The notes: generated by a model from the letters alone, not told the origin. 64,000 nucleotides of DNA from DATIUV01 sp049322755 (GCA_049322755.1 JBMOQX010000011.1:62001-126000), one strand, 5' to 3'. Positions 1 through 9,589 are shown, numbered from the stretch's first letter. Numbers and translations are program-made.

Positions 1-2
1 CG

Positions 3-608
3 GAAGGCGTGCGCGCGCCGAAGGTGAAGCGGACCCTGCCCCACGCGCTGTCGCCGGACGAGGCGGCGCGGCTGCTGGAGTTTCCCGGCGGCGGCCTGCT
101 CGCGGCGCGCGACCGGGCCATGTTCGAGCTGTTCTACTCGTCCGGCCTGCGGCTCTCCGAGCTGGCCGGGCTGGACGTCGCCGCCATCGACCGTGCCGAC
201 GGCACCGTGCGCGTCACCGGCAAGGGCGCCAAGACCCGCGTGGTGCCGGTGGGACGCGCGGCGCTGGAAGCGCTGGAGCAATGGCTCGCGCTGCGCCGGG
301 ACATCCGGCATCTCGAGGGCGACGCGCTGTTCGTCACCGGCAGCGGCCGGCGGGTGAGCCCGCGCGCGATCCAGCAGCGGCTCAGGGCGTTGGCGATCCG
401 CCAGGGCATTCCGGCCAACGTCCATCCGCACGTGCTGCGCCATTCGTTCGCCTCCCACCTGCTCCAGTCCAGCGGCGACCTGCGTGCGGTGCAGGAACTG
501 CTGGGCCACGCCAGCATCTCGACGACGCAGGTGTATACGCATCTCGACTTCCAGCATCTGGCCAAGGTGTACGACTCTGCGCACCCGCGGGCGAAGAGGA
601 AAAAGTGA
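3..608 (+). CDS. xerC: Tyrosine recombinase XerC, 5' part outside window
   Basis: This is the catalytic domain of a Xer-type tyrosine recombinase, which with XerD resolves chromosome dimers at dif. The reading frame is open to the window edge, so the N-terminal SAM-like DNA-binding domain (about 100 residues) lies upstream. Counting from the GTG at position 9, the conserved residues are all visible: Arg48 in SSGLRLSE, Lys72 in TGKGAKTR, His141 and Arg144 in HVLRHSF, His167 in LLGHASI, and the nucleophile Tyr176 in TQVYTH. The sequence PKVKRTLPHALSPDEA is typical of the XerC interdomain linker. The C-terminal tail is basic. XerC rather than XerD is chosen on overall resemblance, so the paralogue choice is an inference. 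Confidence 0.9.
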   Translation, partial: EGVRAPKVKRTLPHALSPDEAARLLEFPGGGLLAARDRAMFELFYSSGLRLSELAGLDVAAIDRADGTVRVTGKGAKTRVVPVGRAALEALEQWLALRRDIRHLEGDALFVTGSGRRVSPRAIQQRLRALAIRQGIPANVHPHVLRHSFASHLLQSSGDLRAVQELLGHASISTTQVYTHLDFQHLAKVYDSAHPRAKRKK

Positions 609-616
609 GGGATTTT

Positions 617-848
617 AGTTCCGGCGTAACGCGGACTGAGTCCGCATTAGCCTCCACAGCAACAAGCCGCTGCGCGGCGTGTTGTAGTTCCGGCGTAACG
701 CGGACTGAGTCCGCATTAGCCTCCACAGCAACAAGCCACTGCGCGGCGTGTTGTAGTTCCGGCGTAACGCGGACTGAGTCCGCATTAGCCTCCACAGCAA
801 CAAGCCGCTGCGCGGCGTGTTGTAGTTCCGGTGTAACGCGGACTGAGG
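617..848. repeat. 69-bp tandem repeat, 3 full copies plus a partial, each with a hairpin
   Basis: Three direct copies start at 617, 686 and 755, followed by a partial copy at 824-848. The copies are almost identical; copy 2 has CCACTG where copies 1 and 3 have CCGCTG, and the partial has GGTGTAAC for GGCGTAAC. Each full copy holds a perfect inverted repeat, GCGGACT-G-AGTCCGC, which extends outward to 11-bp arms (TAACGCGGACT) with one mismatch. On the minus strand that mismatch becomes a G-U wobble. A second small inverted repeat GCCGC-N3-GCGGC is present in copies 1 and 3 only. The array starts 9 nt after the xerC stop. It looks like a REP/BIME-type intergenic element; the family is not identified. 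Confidence 0.85.
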
Positions 849-1079
849 CCCCATGGCTGGGCGCCGCGACGAGCCGCTTCCCGGTGTACTCGCCGCACGC
901 GGCACGGGCTTGCCGACGGCACGTGCACGCAGGAGGAGGCGAGCGGCCCCGCGCTGGCGTGGCGGGGTCGGCGGCCCGATCAGCCGGGAGGGGACCTCGA
1001 CGCCGGAAGGGTTGCCCCGCCGGCGACTGCGTGCGATCTTGGAACATTCTGATAAAGCAACATACCAGACCCGCTGCCC
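849..1079. other. Non-coding gap upstream of the copper-receptor genes
   Basis: No convincing gene is seen here; the open frames are shadows with GC-rich, Arg/Ala/Pro composition. An AT-richer patch at about 1035-1066 contains TTGGAA (1039-1044) and GATAAA (1051-1056). It may hold the promoter for the following gene, but the match to a sigma-70 consensus is weak. Confidence 0.4.
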
Positions 1080-1490
1080 GTGCCTGCCAGTGACGACCGA
1101 TCTGCCTGGACCCTGAGGCGCCGACGCCGCGGCGCTGTCCTGGCGCTGGCAGCGGCGCTGCTGCTGGTGGTGCAGTGGCGTGTCCACGCGCCCATGGCGC
1201 TGGCGGCGGCGCTGGCCCCCGCGGGCTTGCCCGCGGCCGAGTTCTGCGTCGCCGGCGGCTCGCAGCCGCTGCCCGGGCCGTATCCCGCCAGCGACCCCCG
1301 CTCCAGCGCCACGTTCTGCGACCTGTGCAAGTCCTTCGCCGATGTTCCGGCGGCGGAGCCGGCGCCGTGCGTCATGCCGGTGCTGGCCGTGCCGGCATTG
1401 CCCCCCGTCGCCTCCCCGGAGCTCACCCCGCACACCAGTCCGACGCGCACCCGCCACCCGGCCCGCGCGCCGCCTCTCCTCCCCGCCTGA
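1080..1490 (+). CDS. Small secreted Cys-containing protein, DUF2946-like, next to copper receptor
   Basis: The protein has 136 residues with a basic N-terminus (RRRRR at 13-17) and a hydrophobic segment at about 19-32, so it is probably exported or membrane-anchored. It has three cysteines (Cys56, Cys80, Cys83), the last two in FCDLCKSF, and a Pro/Ala-rich tail ending ARAPPLLPA. A CxxC in the middle and a final ARAPP are features I associate with DUF2946 proteins, which often sit beside copper TonB receptors. The call rests on those features and on the neighbour, not on a full alignment. It precedes the OprC-like gene by about 130 nt on the same strand. The GTG start has no strong ribosome-binding site, so the exact start is uncertain. 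A role in copper handling is an inference. Confidence 0.5.
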   Translation: MPASDDRSAWTLRRRRRGAVLALAAALLLVVQWRVHAPMALAAALAPAGLPAAEFCVAGGSQPLPGPYPASDPRSSATFCDLCKSFADVPAAEPAPCVMPVLAVPALPPVASPELTPHTSPTRTRHPARAPPLLPA

Positions 1491-1618
1491 CCTTTGGCCG
1501 GCGCCGTGGCGCCGGCGCCTACCGCTGAACCGTTCAATGGGAGCCGCCGCGCGGCGCGCCGACGCGCCGACGCGCGCCGGTCGCGTCCGCGCGTGCGCGC
1601 GGCAACGAGGAGGAAGTC

Positions 1619-3673
1619 ATGCGTCAACCGATGCAGCGTCATCTGTTGTGGATTTCCCTGGCGGCGGCCGTGCCGGCGCTGGGTCAGGAGCCGGCGGCGA
1701 CCCGGCTGGAGGAAGTGACCGTGGCGGCGGAGGCGGCGTCTGAAGAAGGGCCGCTTGCCGAGCGCGAGCCGCCGGCGCTGCCGCTGGCGCGGCCCGCGGC
1801 GCGGGACGCCGCGTCGCTGCTGGACACGGTGCCCGGCGCCGCGGTGCTGCGCAACGGTCCCCAGACCGGCATCGTCCAGCTGCGGGGGCTGGCCGGCGAC
1901 CGCGTCCGGGTCCAGGTCAACGGCGTCGAGATCACCCCGGCGTGTCCCAACCACATGGACCCGCCGCTCGCCTACGTCACGCCGGCCCAGGTGGAACGGC
2001 TGCGCGTGCTGCCGGGCGGCGGTTCGATCCGCTACGCCGGCGACAGCATCGCCGGCGCGGTGGTGGTGGAAAGCCCGCCGCCGCGCTTCGCCGCGCCCGG
2101 CGCGACCGACGGGTTCGGCCAGACCGCCGCCGGCTACAGCGGCGCCAACGACGAGCGCCGCGGACTCGCCGAAGTGGGGCTGGCGACCGAGCGCTTCAGC
2201 CTGCGGGCGGCGGCGGAGGCGACCAACGCCCACAATCTGAACTTTCCCGGCGGTCATGTCCTCGCTTCCGGTTACGACATCGTGCGGGGGGACGTGACGC
2301 TGGCCGGGAAGGTCGGCGACGGCACTCTGGCGCTGGACCTGGGCCGGCACCGCACCCGCGACGCGGACACCCCGGCGCTGCCGATGGACATCGTCGCCTC
2401 CGACGCCGACCGCTACGCCCTGCGCTACCTCGGCGGCGCCAGCGCGCTCACGCTGGAGGCGCGCGCCTACATCTCGAGCATCGACCACCTGATGGACAAT
2501 TTCAGCCTGCGCCCGGCGGGAGCGATGAGGATGCTGGCGCCGGCCACCAGCGACGATGAAGGCGTTGGCGTCGATGCGCGGTACATCGCCGGCCGCCACG
2601 TGCTGCGGGCCGGCGTCGAGGCTCGCGCCAACGACTATGCCGCATTCCAGCAGAACGCGCTCACCCGGGCGCGACAGGATCTGTTCCGCGACGCAACCCG
2701 CCGCCGGGTCGGCGCCTACGGCGAGTGGGAAACGCAGCCGGCGCCGGGCTGGCTGACGGTGCTGGGCCTTCGCACCGACTGGCTGCGCTCCGACGCCGGC
2801 AACATCGTCGAGTCCTACCCCATGAACGCCGCGGACCGGGCGGCGTTCAACGCCCGCGACCACCGGGTCACCGACCAGCACTGGGACGCGCTGGCGCGGG
2901 TGCGCTACGCGCTCGCCGACGCGGCCGACGTGGCGGCGAGCGTCTCGCGCATGACCCGCTCGCCGAACCTGGTGGAGCGCTACCTGTGGACGCCGTCCAA
3001 CGCCAGCGCCGGCCTCGCCGACGGCCGCACCTATCTGGGCAACCTGGACCTGGCACCGGAGGTGGCGTACCAGGCGAGCCTGGGGCTGGACCTGCGCGGC
3101 ACCGGCTGGCGCGCGACGCCGAGCGTGTTCTTCAGCCGCGTGCGCGATTACATCCAGGGCGCCCCCATCGCGCGCCTCGACAGCGCCGGCCGGCCGGTGC
3201 TGCAGTTCCGCAACGTCTCCCGGGCCGAGCTCTACGGCTTCGACGGCGACCTGCGCCGGCACCTGACCGGGCCCTGGACGCTGCGCGCAAGCGCGAGCTG
3301 CGTGCGCGGCGAGAACCGGGAGAACGGCGACAATCTCTACCGCATCGCGCCGCTGAACGGCGAACTGGCGCTGGAGTACGAGCGCGGCCGCTGGAGCGGC
3401 AGCGCCGAATGGGCGCTGGCGGCGCGGCAGACCAGGGTGTCGGCGTTCAACGGCGAGACGCCCACCGGCGGCTACGGCCTGGTCAACCTGCGGCTCGCCT
3501 ATCGCCCGGTGGCGGGCGCCGAGATCCACGCCGGCGTCGAGAACCTCTTCGACAAGCTCTACGCCGACCACCTCGGGGGCGTGAACCGGGTGGCGGGCAG
3601 CGACGTGCCGGTGGGCGCGCGGCTGCCGGGTGCGGGCCGCTTCGGCTATGTGCAGCTCGCCTACCGCTGGTAG
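1619..3673 (+). CDS. oprC: TonB-dependent copper receptor, OprC/NosA family
   Basis: A 684-residue outer-membrane receptor. A signal peptide (about 1-23) is followed by a short TonB-box region (EEVTVAA), a plug domain (about 55-160) and a beta-barrel ending with an aromatic residue (YVQLAYRW), as usual for outer-membrane barrels. The plug contains CPNHMDPP with Cys109 and Met113, and the barrel contains HLM with His290 and Met292. These match the CxxxM and HxM copper ligands known from Pseudomonas OprC, so copper import is a well-supported family assignment. NosA, the same family, supplies copper for nitrous oxide reductase in Pseudomonas stutzeri; no nos gene is visible here. The upstream Cys-containing small gene is a likely operon partner. 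Confidence 0.88.
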   Translation: MRQPMQRHLLWISLAAAVPALGQEPAATRLEEVTVAAEAASEEGPLAEREPPALPLARPAARDAASLLDTVPGAAVLRNGPQTGIVQLRGLAGDRVRVQVNGVEITPACPNHMDPPLAYVTPAQVERLRVLPGGGSIRYAGDSIAGAVVVESPPPRFAAPGATDGFGQTAAGYSGANDERRGLAEVGLATERFSLRAAAEATNAHNLNFPGGHVLASGYDIVRGDVTLAGKVGDGTLALDLGRHRTRDADTPALPMDIVASDADRYALRYLGGASALTLEARAYISSIDHLMDNFSLRPAGAMRMLAPATSDDEGVGVDARYIAGRHVLRAGVEARANDYAAFQQNALTRARQDLFRDATRRRVGAYGEWETQPAPGWLTVLGLRTDWLRSDAGNIVESYPMNAADRAAFNARDHRVTDQHWDALARVRYALADAADVAASVSRMTRSPNLVERYLWTPSNASAGLADGRTYLGNLDLAPEVAYQASLGLDLRGTGWRATPSVFFSRVRDYIQGAPIARLDSAGRPVLQFRNVSRAELYGFDGDLRRHLTGPWTLRASASCVRGENRENGDNLYRIAPLNGELALEYERGRWSGSAEWALAARQTRVSAFNGETPTGGYGLVNLRLAYRPVAGAEIHAGVENLFDKLYADHLGGVNRVAGSDVPVGARLPGAGRFGYVQLAYRW

Positions 3674-3729
3674 CCGGGTGCGACACCGCCGCCGCTCCTG
3701 GCCGCAACGCGACGCGCCCGGAATTATGA

Positions 3730-3742
3730 GATAGGTTCTATC
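3730..3742. repeat. Small inverted repeat before rlmI
   Basis: GATAG-GTT-CTATC lies in an AT-rich spot (3724-3745) of an otherwise GC-rich gap, about 85 nt before the preferred rlmI start. It could be a small operator or part of a promoter. Confidence 0.3.
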
Positions 3743-3826
3743 ATGTCGCCTTTTTCGCGCGCCGCTCCGGCGCCCCGTCGCACTCCCTGCGGCGGGGCGC
3801 GCGGCGCGCCGAGGACCACCGACCGC

Positions 3827-5011
<1,185 letters not shown>

Positions 5012-5079
5012 CGAACCGAAGCTCTTCACCGTATCGTTTCTCTGCGCCGCGGTGAGTAACGACTCTGGGAGACTTGAGC

Positions 5080-6450
5080 GTGACCAAGTTCGACTATGAC
5101 CTGTTCGTGATCGGCGCCGGCTCGGGCGGGGTGCGGGCGGCGCGGCTGGCGGCGTCCTTCGGCGCGCGGGTCGCCATCGCCGAGGAGCGCTTCCTCGGCG
5201 GCACCTGCGTGAACGTCGGCTGCGTGCCGAAGAAACTGTTCTCCTACGCCGCCCATTTCCGCGACGAGTTCGAAGACGCGGAGGGCTTCGGCTGGGACGC
5301 GCCGACGCGCACATTCGACTGGCCGACGCTGCGCGAGAACAAGAACCGGGAGATCGAGCGCCTGAACGCGGTCTACGGCCGGCTGCTGGAGGCGTCCGGG
5401 GTGACGCTGCTCCACGGCCGCGCGCGGGTGACGGGGGCGCGCGAGGTGGAACTCGACGGCCGCCGCCTCACCGCCGGGCGCATCCTGGTGGCCACCGGCT
5501 CCCATGCGGTGAAGCCGGAGATCCGCGGCGCCGAGCTGGGGTTCACGTCCGACGCGATGTTCTTCCTGCCCGGGCTGCCGCGGCGCGCGCTGGTGGTGGG
5601 CGGCGGCTACATCGCGGTGGAGTTCGCCTCCATCCTCAACGGCTTCGGCGCCGAGACTACGCTCGCCTACCGCGGTCCGCACCTGCTGCGCGGGTTCGAC
5701 GACGACGTGCGCGTCTTCCTCGCCGACGAGATGCGCAAGAAGGGCCTGCGCATCCTGCTCAACACCGAGGTCATCGAACTCCAGGACGCCGGCGGCGGCG
5801 CCCGCGAGGCGTGCTTCGACGACGGTTCGATGGAGACCTTCGACCTGGTGCTGTTCGCCACCGGCCGCCGCCCGGCGAGCGCTGGCTTCGGTCTCGAGGA
5901 ACTCGGCGTGCGGCTGACGGAGTCGGGCGGCATCGACGTGGACGAGGACTTCGCCAGCTCGGTGCCCTCGATCTTCGCCCTCGGCGACGTCATCGACCGC
6001 GTCAAGCTCACGCCGGTGGCGATCCACGAGGCGATCTGCTTCGCCAACACCCAGTTCAACGACCGCCCGCTGCGCATGGACTACGAAAACATCCCCAGCG
6101 CCGTGTTCAGCCATCCCAACGTCGGCACGGTGGGACTGCCGGAGGCGGCGGCGCGGGCGAAGCTCGGCGCGGTGGATGTCTACACGTCCCAGTTCCGCCC
6201 GCTCAAGCTCACCCTGACCGAAAGCCCGGAGCGCACGTTCATGAAGCTGGTGGTGGACGGCGCCAGCGACCGCGTCGTGGGCGTGCACATGGTGGGGCCG
6301 GACGCGGGCGAGGTGGTCCAGGGTTTCGCGGTGGCGCTCAAGTGCGGCGCCACCAAGGCGCAGTTCGACGCCACCGTGGGCATCCATCCGACCTCGGCGG
6401 AGGAGCTGGTGACGCTGCGGGAGCGCCGGCCACCGCCGGAGAAGGACTGA
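5080..6450 (+). CDS. gor: Glutathione reductase
   Basis: A 456-residue pyridine nucleotide-disulfide oxidoreductase that reduces GSSG with NADPH in the cytoplasm. The N-terminal FAD fold (VIGAGSGG at 10-17), the redox-active disulfide in GTCVNVGCVPKK (Cys43 and Cys48), the NADPH-binding GGGYIAVEF, the second FAD segment ALGDV and the C-terminal dimer motif GIHPTSAEE with the catalytic His are visible. The GTG at 5080 is preferred because GGGAG sits 8 nt upstream; a TTG at 5074 would leave a 3-nt spacing. Its stop codon directly abuts the stop of the convergent znuB gene, so the two transcripts probably share the TGATCA palindrome region at their ends. Confidence 0.93.
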   Translation: MTKFDYDLFVIGAGSGGVRAARLAASFGARVAIAEERFLGGTCVNVGCVPKKLFSYAAHFRDEFEDAEGFGWDAPTRTFDWPTLRENKNREIERLNAVYGRLLEASGVTLLHGRARVTGAREVELDGRRLTAGRILVATGSHAVKPEIRGAELGFTSDAMFFLPGLPRRALVVGGGYIAVEFASILNGFGAETTLAYRGPHLLRGFDDDVRVFLADEMRKKGLRILLNTEVIELQDAGGGAREACFDDGSMETFDLVLFATGRRPASAGFGLEELGVRLTESGGIDVDEDFASSVPSIFALGDVIDRVKLTPVAIHEAICFANTQFNDRPLRMDYENIPSAVFSHPNVGTVGLPEAAARAKLGAVDVYTSQFRPLKLTLTESPERTFMKLVVDGASDRVVGVHMVGPDAGEVVQGFAVALKCGATKAQFDATVGIHPTSAEELVTLRERRPPPEKD

Positions 6451-7293
6451 TCAGGCCGGGGCGGCCGCTGCCGGCCGCGCCAGCAGCCGGTGCCCCGCGC
6501 TCACCAGCAGATAGCCGATGCTGGCCGCCGCCACGATGCTGGCGCCGGAATTGAGATCGAACACGAAGGAGGCCCACAGCCCGGCGGCGCAGTAGAGCGC
6601 GCCCCAGGCCATCGCCGCCGCCATCATGGTGTGCAGGCTGCGGGTGTGCTTCTCCGCGGTGGCCGGCGGGATGGTGAGCAGCGCGATCACCAGGATCAGG
6701 CCCACCACCTGGATCAGCACCACCACCGACAGCGCCACCAGCACCAGCAGCACCAGGTAGAGCGTGTCGGTGGGCACGCCGCGGGAGCGGGCGAAGTCCT
6801 CGTCGAAGGACATGGCATAGATCGGCCGGTACAGCCCCAGCACCGCCGCCAGCATGAGCACGTTGAGCGCCGCCATGTAGGCCAGGTCGGCGGCGGACAC
6901 CGTGAGGATGCTGCCGAACAGGTAGCTCATGACGTCGGCGGCGTAGCCGGGCGTGAGATTGATCAGGATGATGCCCAGCGCCATGCCCGCCGACCACAAC
7001 GCGCCGATCACCGCGTCCGCCCGCTCGCGGCGGTGGCGGGTCAGCAGGCCCAGCGCGAGCGCCGCGGCGGCGGTGAACCCCAGCGTCGTGGGCACCACCG
7101 GCCAGCCGGCGTAGAAGGCGAGCCCGACGCCGCCGTAGGCGGTGTGGGCGATGCCGCCGGACAGGAGCACCAGCCGGTTCACCACCACCAGCGTGCCGAT
7201 CAGGCCGCAGGCGATGCTCACCAGCAGCGCCGCCGCCAGCGCGTTGTGCAGGAACGGCTGGGCCAGGATCTCAGTGAGCGTGGGGGTGGGCAT
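6451..7293 (-). CDS. znuB: Zinc ABC transporter permease ZnuB
   Basis: A 280-residue ABC-3 family inner-membrane permease with about eight hydrophobic segments, forming the zinc channel of ZnuABC. Family features are the N-terminal LLVSIACGLIGTLVVV, the conserved SGGIAHTAYGGVGLA and the C-terminal pair of hydrophobic segments around the TIPPATAE loop. It starts inside the end of znuC (23-nt overlap), so the two are translationally coupled. It is the last gene of the minus-strand znuACB operon that diverges from zur. Confidence 0.93.
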   Translation of the reverse strand: MPTPTLTEILAQPFLHNALAAALLVSIACGLIGTLVVVNRLVLLSGGIAHTAYGGVGLAFYAGWPVVPTTLGFTAAAALALGLLTRHRRERADAVIGALWSAGMALGIILINLTPGYAADVMSYLFGSILTVSAADLAYMAALNVLMLAAVLGLYRPIYAMSFDEDFARSRGVPTDTLYLVLLVLVALSVVVLIQVVGLILVIALLTIPPATAEKHTRSLHTMMAAAMAWGALYCAAGLWASFVFDLNSGASIVAAASIGYLLVSAGHRLLARPAAAAPA

Positions 7294-8086
7294 TGGCGGT
7301 GAGGTGGGCGGTGAGGTCGCCGATGGTGCCTTCCACCGGGCAGGACGCGGCGTGGGCGCCGTACATCAGCTCCATCATCTCGCGCGAAAGCCGCGGCTCC
7401 GGGCTGTGCACCAGGAAACGGTTCACCGCCGCGACGCTGGTGACGGCGTGGGAGATGATGCCGAGGTCGTGGCTCACCATCATCACCGTGGCGCGGCCCT
7501 CCAGCTCGGCGAACAGCTCCACCAGGCACTGCTTGCCGTAGGGGTCGATGTTGGCGGTGGGCTCGTCCAGGATCAGCAGTTCCGGATCGTTGATCAGCGC
7601 GCGCGCCACCAGCACCCGCTGGCGCTGGCCGCCGGAGAGCGAATCGATGCGCCGGCGCGCCAGCTCCAGCACGCCGGTGGCGTGCATCGCGTGCTCGGCG
7701 CGGTCCCGTTCCTCGCGCGAGACGCGAAAGCCGTAACGGCCGCGGAAGTCGACGCCCATCAGCACCACGTCCAGCACCGTGGCGGGGAAGCCGGGCTGGA
7801 GATTGCTGTGCTGGGGAACGTAGCCGATGCGGTCGAGGCGCGCGCCCGCCTCCTCCCCCAGCACGCGCACGCTGCCGGACTGGGGCTTGAGCACGCCGAG
7901 GATGATCTTCAGCAGGGTGGACTTGCCGCCGCCGTTGGGGCCGATCACCGCGATGAACTCGCCGCGCGCCACCCGCAGGCTCACGTGCTCCAGCGCCTGC
8001 CGGTCGTCGAAGCGGAAGCCGACGTCGGCCAGCTCGATCGCCGCGGCGGCGCCGGCGGGCGGGGCGGGGCGGGCCGGGGCACCCAA
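7271..8086 (-). CDS. znuC: Zinc ABC transporter ATPase ZnuC
   Basis: A 271-residue cytoplasmic ATPase that powers ZnuB. It has Walker A (GPNGGGKST at about 49-57), a Q-loop (YVPQHSN), the LSGGQRQRV signature, Walker B (LLILDEPTAN) and the H-loop (VSHDLG). After the catalytic core there is a tail with NRFLVHSPEPRLS and a final His-containing stretch (NAHPHAH), which is common in ZnuC. The likely start is TTG at 8086, one base after the znuA stop, giving tight coupling. The first 15 residues are Pro/Ala-rich and could be untranslated if a later start is used. Confidence 0.92.
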   Translation of the reverse strand: MGAPARPAPPAGAAAAIELADVGFRFDDRQALEHVSLRVARGEFIAVIGPNGGGKSTLLKIILGVLKPQSGSVRVLGEEAGARLDRIGYVPQHSNLQPGFPATVLDVVLMGVDFRGRYGFRVSREERDRAEHAMHATGVLELARRRIDSLSGGQRQRVLVARALINDPELLILDEPTANIDPYGKQCLVELFAELEGRATVMMVSHDLGIISHAVTSVAAVNRFLVHSPEPRLSREMMELMYGAHAASCPVEGTIGDLTAHLTANAHPHAH

Positions 8087-8087
8087 C

Positions 8088-8987
8088 TCAGCGGCTCCCC
8101 TGATCCAGGGCCGCCCCCAGCGCCTGCGCCGCCGCCTGGAGGTTGGCGCCCCAGTCCTCGGCCAGCGGGTCCAGCGTCGCGATGCGCGCTCCCAGCGCCC
8201 GGGCGACGGCGTCGGCCGACTTCCGCGAGAACTGCGGCTGCACGAAGATCACCCGGATGTTTTCCTTGCGGGCGATGTCGATCACCGCCGCCAGCTGGCG
8301 CGGTCCCGGCTCCTTGCCGTCCACCTCGATGGCCAGCTCGGTGAGCCCGTAGGCGCGGGCGAAATAGCCCCATGACGGATGGAACACCAGGAACCTGCGC
8401 CGCTCCGGCGGCGCGCCGGCCAGCGCCGCCATCACCGCCTCGTCGATGCGGTTCACTTCGCGGGCGAAGGCGTCGTGGTTGCGCCGGTACTCTGCGGCGC
8501 GGGCCGGGTCCAGCCGGATCAGGGCGTCGCGGATGTTCATCGCCTGGAGGCGCACCAGCGGCGGCGACAGCCAGACGTGGGGGTCGGCGCCGCCATGCTC
8601 GAGATCGTGGCTGTGCGTGCCGCCTGCGCTGCGCGGCTCGGTCATCGGCAGGCGCTCGATGCCTCGCAGCGTATCCACCACCTCCAGCCCCTTGGCCGCG
8701 CTGCGGAAGCGCGGCAGCCAGGCCTTTTCGAATTCGACGCCGATGGCGAAGTACGCCCTGGAGCGGGAAAGCGCCGCCATCTGCTGCGGCGTCGGCTCGT
8801 ATTCGTGGGGCGATGCACCCGGGCGGACCATGGTGTTGACCGTCACGGCGGCACCGCCGATGCGCTGGACGAAGTACCGCTGCGGAGGAATGCTGACGGT
8901 GACCTCCAGCGGTTGCGCCGGCGCCGGCAGCGCGAGGCCGATGCCGAGGAGGGCGCCTCCCAGGAAGCGGGCAAGGTGGCTTTTCAT
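8088..8987 (-). CDS. znuA: Zinc-binding periplasmic protein ZnuA
   Basis: A 299-residue cluster A-I metal-binding protein that delivers zinc to ZnuBC in the periplasm. The ATG at 8987 gives a standard signal peptide (MKSHLARF, a hydrophobic stretch, then PAPAQ). Candidate metal ligands are His in GASPHEYEP, His in GADPHVWLSP, His in VFHPSWGYF and the Asp/Glu pair in LDPLAEDW, as in ZnuA proteins. The His-rich loop usual in ZnuA is short here (HSHDLEHGG). The gene begins 90 nt from the zur start on the opposite strand, and a palindrome between them is a likely Zur operator. Confidence 0.92.
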   Translation of the reverse strand: MKSHLARFLGGALLGIGLALPAPAQPLEVTVSIPPQRYFVQRIGGAAVTVNTMVRPGASPHEYEPTPQQMAALSRSRAYFAIGVEFEKAWLPRFRSAAKGLEVVDTLRGIERLPMTEPRSAGGTHSHDLEHGGADPHVWLSPPLVRLQAMNIRDALIRLDPARAAEYRRNHDAFAREVNRIDEAVMAALAGAPPERRRFLVFHPSWGYFARAYGLTELAIEVDGKEPGPRQLAAVIDIARKENIRVIFVQPQFSRKSADAVARALGARIATLDPLAEDWGANLQAAAQALGAALDQGSR

Positions 8988-9027
8988 GGTCCGGGTGGGG
9001 GCTCGGGGACTGCCGGCATTGTAGCGC

Positions 9028-9048
9028 AAACGCAATCCAGTTGCATTA
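9028..9048. promoter_or_regulatory. Candidate Zur operator between znuA and zur
   Basis: A 21-bp imperfect palindrome with arms AAnGCAA and TTGCnTT separated by 5 nt lies in the divergent znuA-zur gap. It overlaps the putative -35 of zur and lies about 40-60 nt upstream of the znuA start, so one bound dimer could control both directions. The assignment to Zur is inferred from position and symmetry. Confidence 0.5.
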
Positions 9049-9071
9049 TCGATGCCGCGAGCGCTTATAAT
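9041..9071 (+). promoter_or_regulatory. Candidate sigma-70 promoter of zur, apparently leaderless
   Basis: A perfect TATAAT (9066-9071) is preceded by TTGCAT (9041-9046) with a 19-nt spacer. The -10 ends 6 nt before the ATG at 9078, so transcription would begin at or next to the start codon. No ribosome-binding site can then precede zur, which points to a leaderless message. Confidence 0.5.
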
Positions 9072-9077
9072 GGCCCG

Positions 9078-9545
9078 ATGACAGCCGCCATCCGACGCAA
9101 CTCAGTGGCGCAGATTCCGGACGCGCGCATCCGCGGCGCGGAGTCCCAGATCGCCGCCGGGGGCCACCGCGCCACCCCCGCGCGCGCGCGGGTGCTGGCG
9201 GTGCTGACCGGCAGCGACCGCCCGGTGTCGCACCACGAGGTGGAACAGCTGCTGGCCCGGGACGCGCCGGTGGACCGGGTCACGGTCTACCGCGTCCTCG
9301 AGTGGTTGACCGGCGTCGGGCTGGCGCACAAGATCGCGGGTGACGACCGCATCTGGCGCTACAAATCCCACGGCGGCCACGGGGACGAAGTGCACGCCCA
9401 CTTTAAGTGCAACCGCTGCGGCGCGGTGTTCTGCCTCGAGGACATGAGCACCGCCTACGCGCTGAATCTCCCGCCGGGGTACCGGTCGGAGCAGGTGGAG
9501 CTCACCATCCGCGGCCGCTGCGCGGATTGTTCGTCTGGGGCCTGA
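9078..9545 (+). CDS. zur: Zinc uptake regulator Zur (Fur family)
   Basis: A 155-residue Fur-superfamily repressor. A winged-helix DNA-binding half (about 28-95; HRATPARARVLAVL, VDRVTVYRVLEWL) is followed by a dimerisation half with structural CxxC pairs Cys111/Cys114 and Cys148/Cys151. A His cluster (His98, 101, 106, 108) and Cys119 can form the regulatory zinc site. Zur is preferred over Fur because it diverges from znuACB and heads a long zinc-related gene run, and because it has the longer Zur-like N-terminus. The proposed promoter and operator overlap, so autoregulation is likely. Confidence 0.88.
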   Translation: MTAAIRRNSVAQIPDARIRGAESQIAAGGHRATPARARVLAVLTGSDRPVSHHEVEQLLARDAPVDRVTVYRVLEWLTGVGLAHKIAGDDRIWRYKSHGGHGDEVHAHFKCNRCGAVFCLEDMSTAYALNLPPGYRSEQVELTIRGRCADCSSGA

Positions 9546-9589
9546 ACCGCCTCCACCGGCCGTCAACTCATGACCAAAGGATGACCGAC

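Noticed and set aside
617..848. CRISPR array or integron attC cassettes
   Set aside because: The copies are contiguous without spacers, so no CRISPR. The conserved attC core sites (GTTRRRY/RYYYAAC at the ends) are not arranged properly and the neighbouring gene is XerC, not IntI.
3743..3826. Upstream ATG of the rlmI frame
   Set aside because: The 28 extra residues are Pro/Arg/Gly-rich and absent from the family; starting at 3827 gives the family length.
8372..9024. Plus-strand frames opposite znuA (155-192 codons)
   Set aside because: They lack domains and have the composition of reverse-strand shadows.
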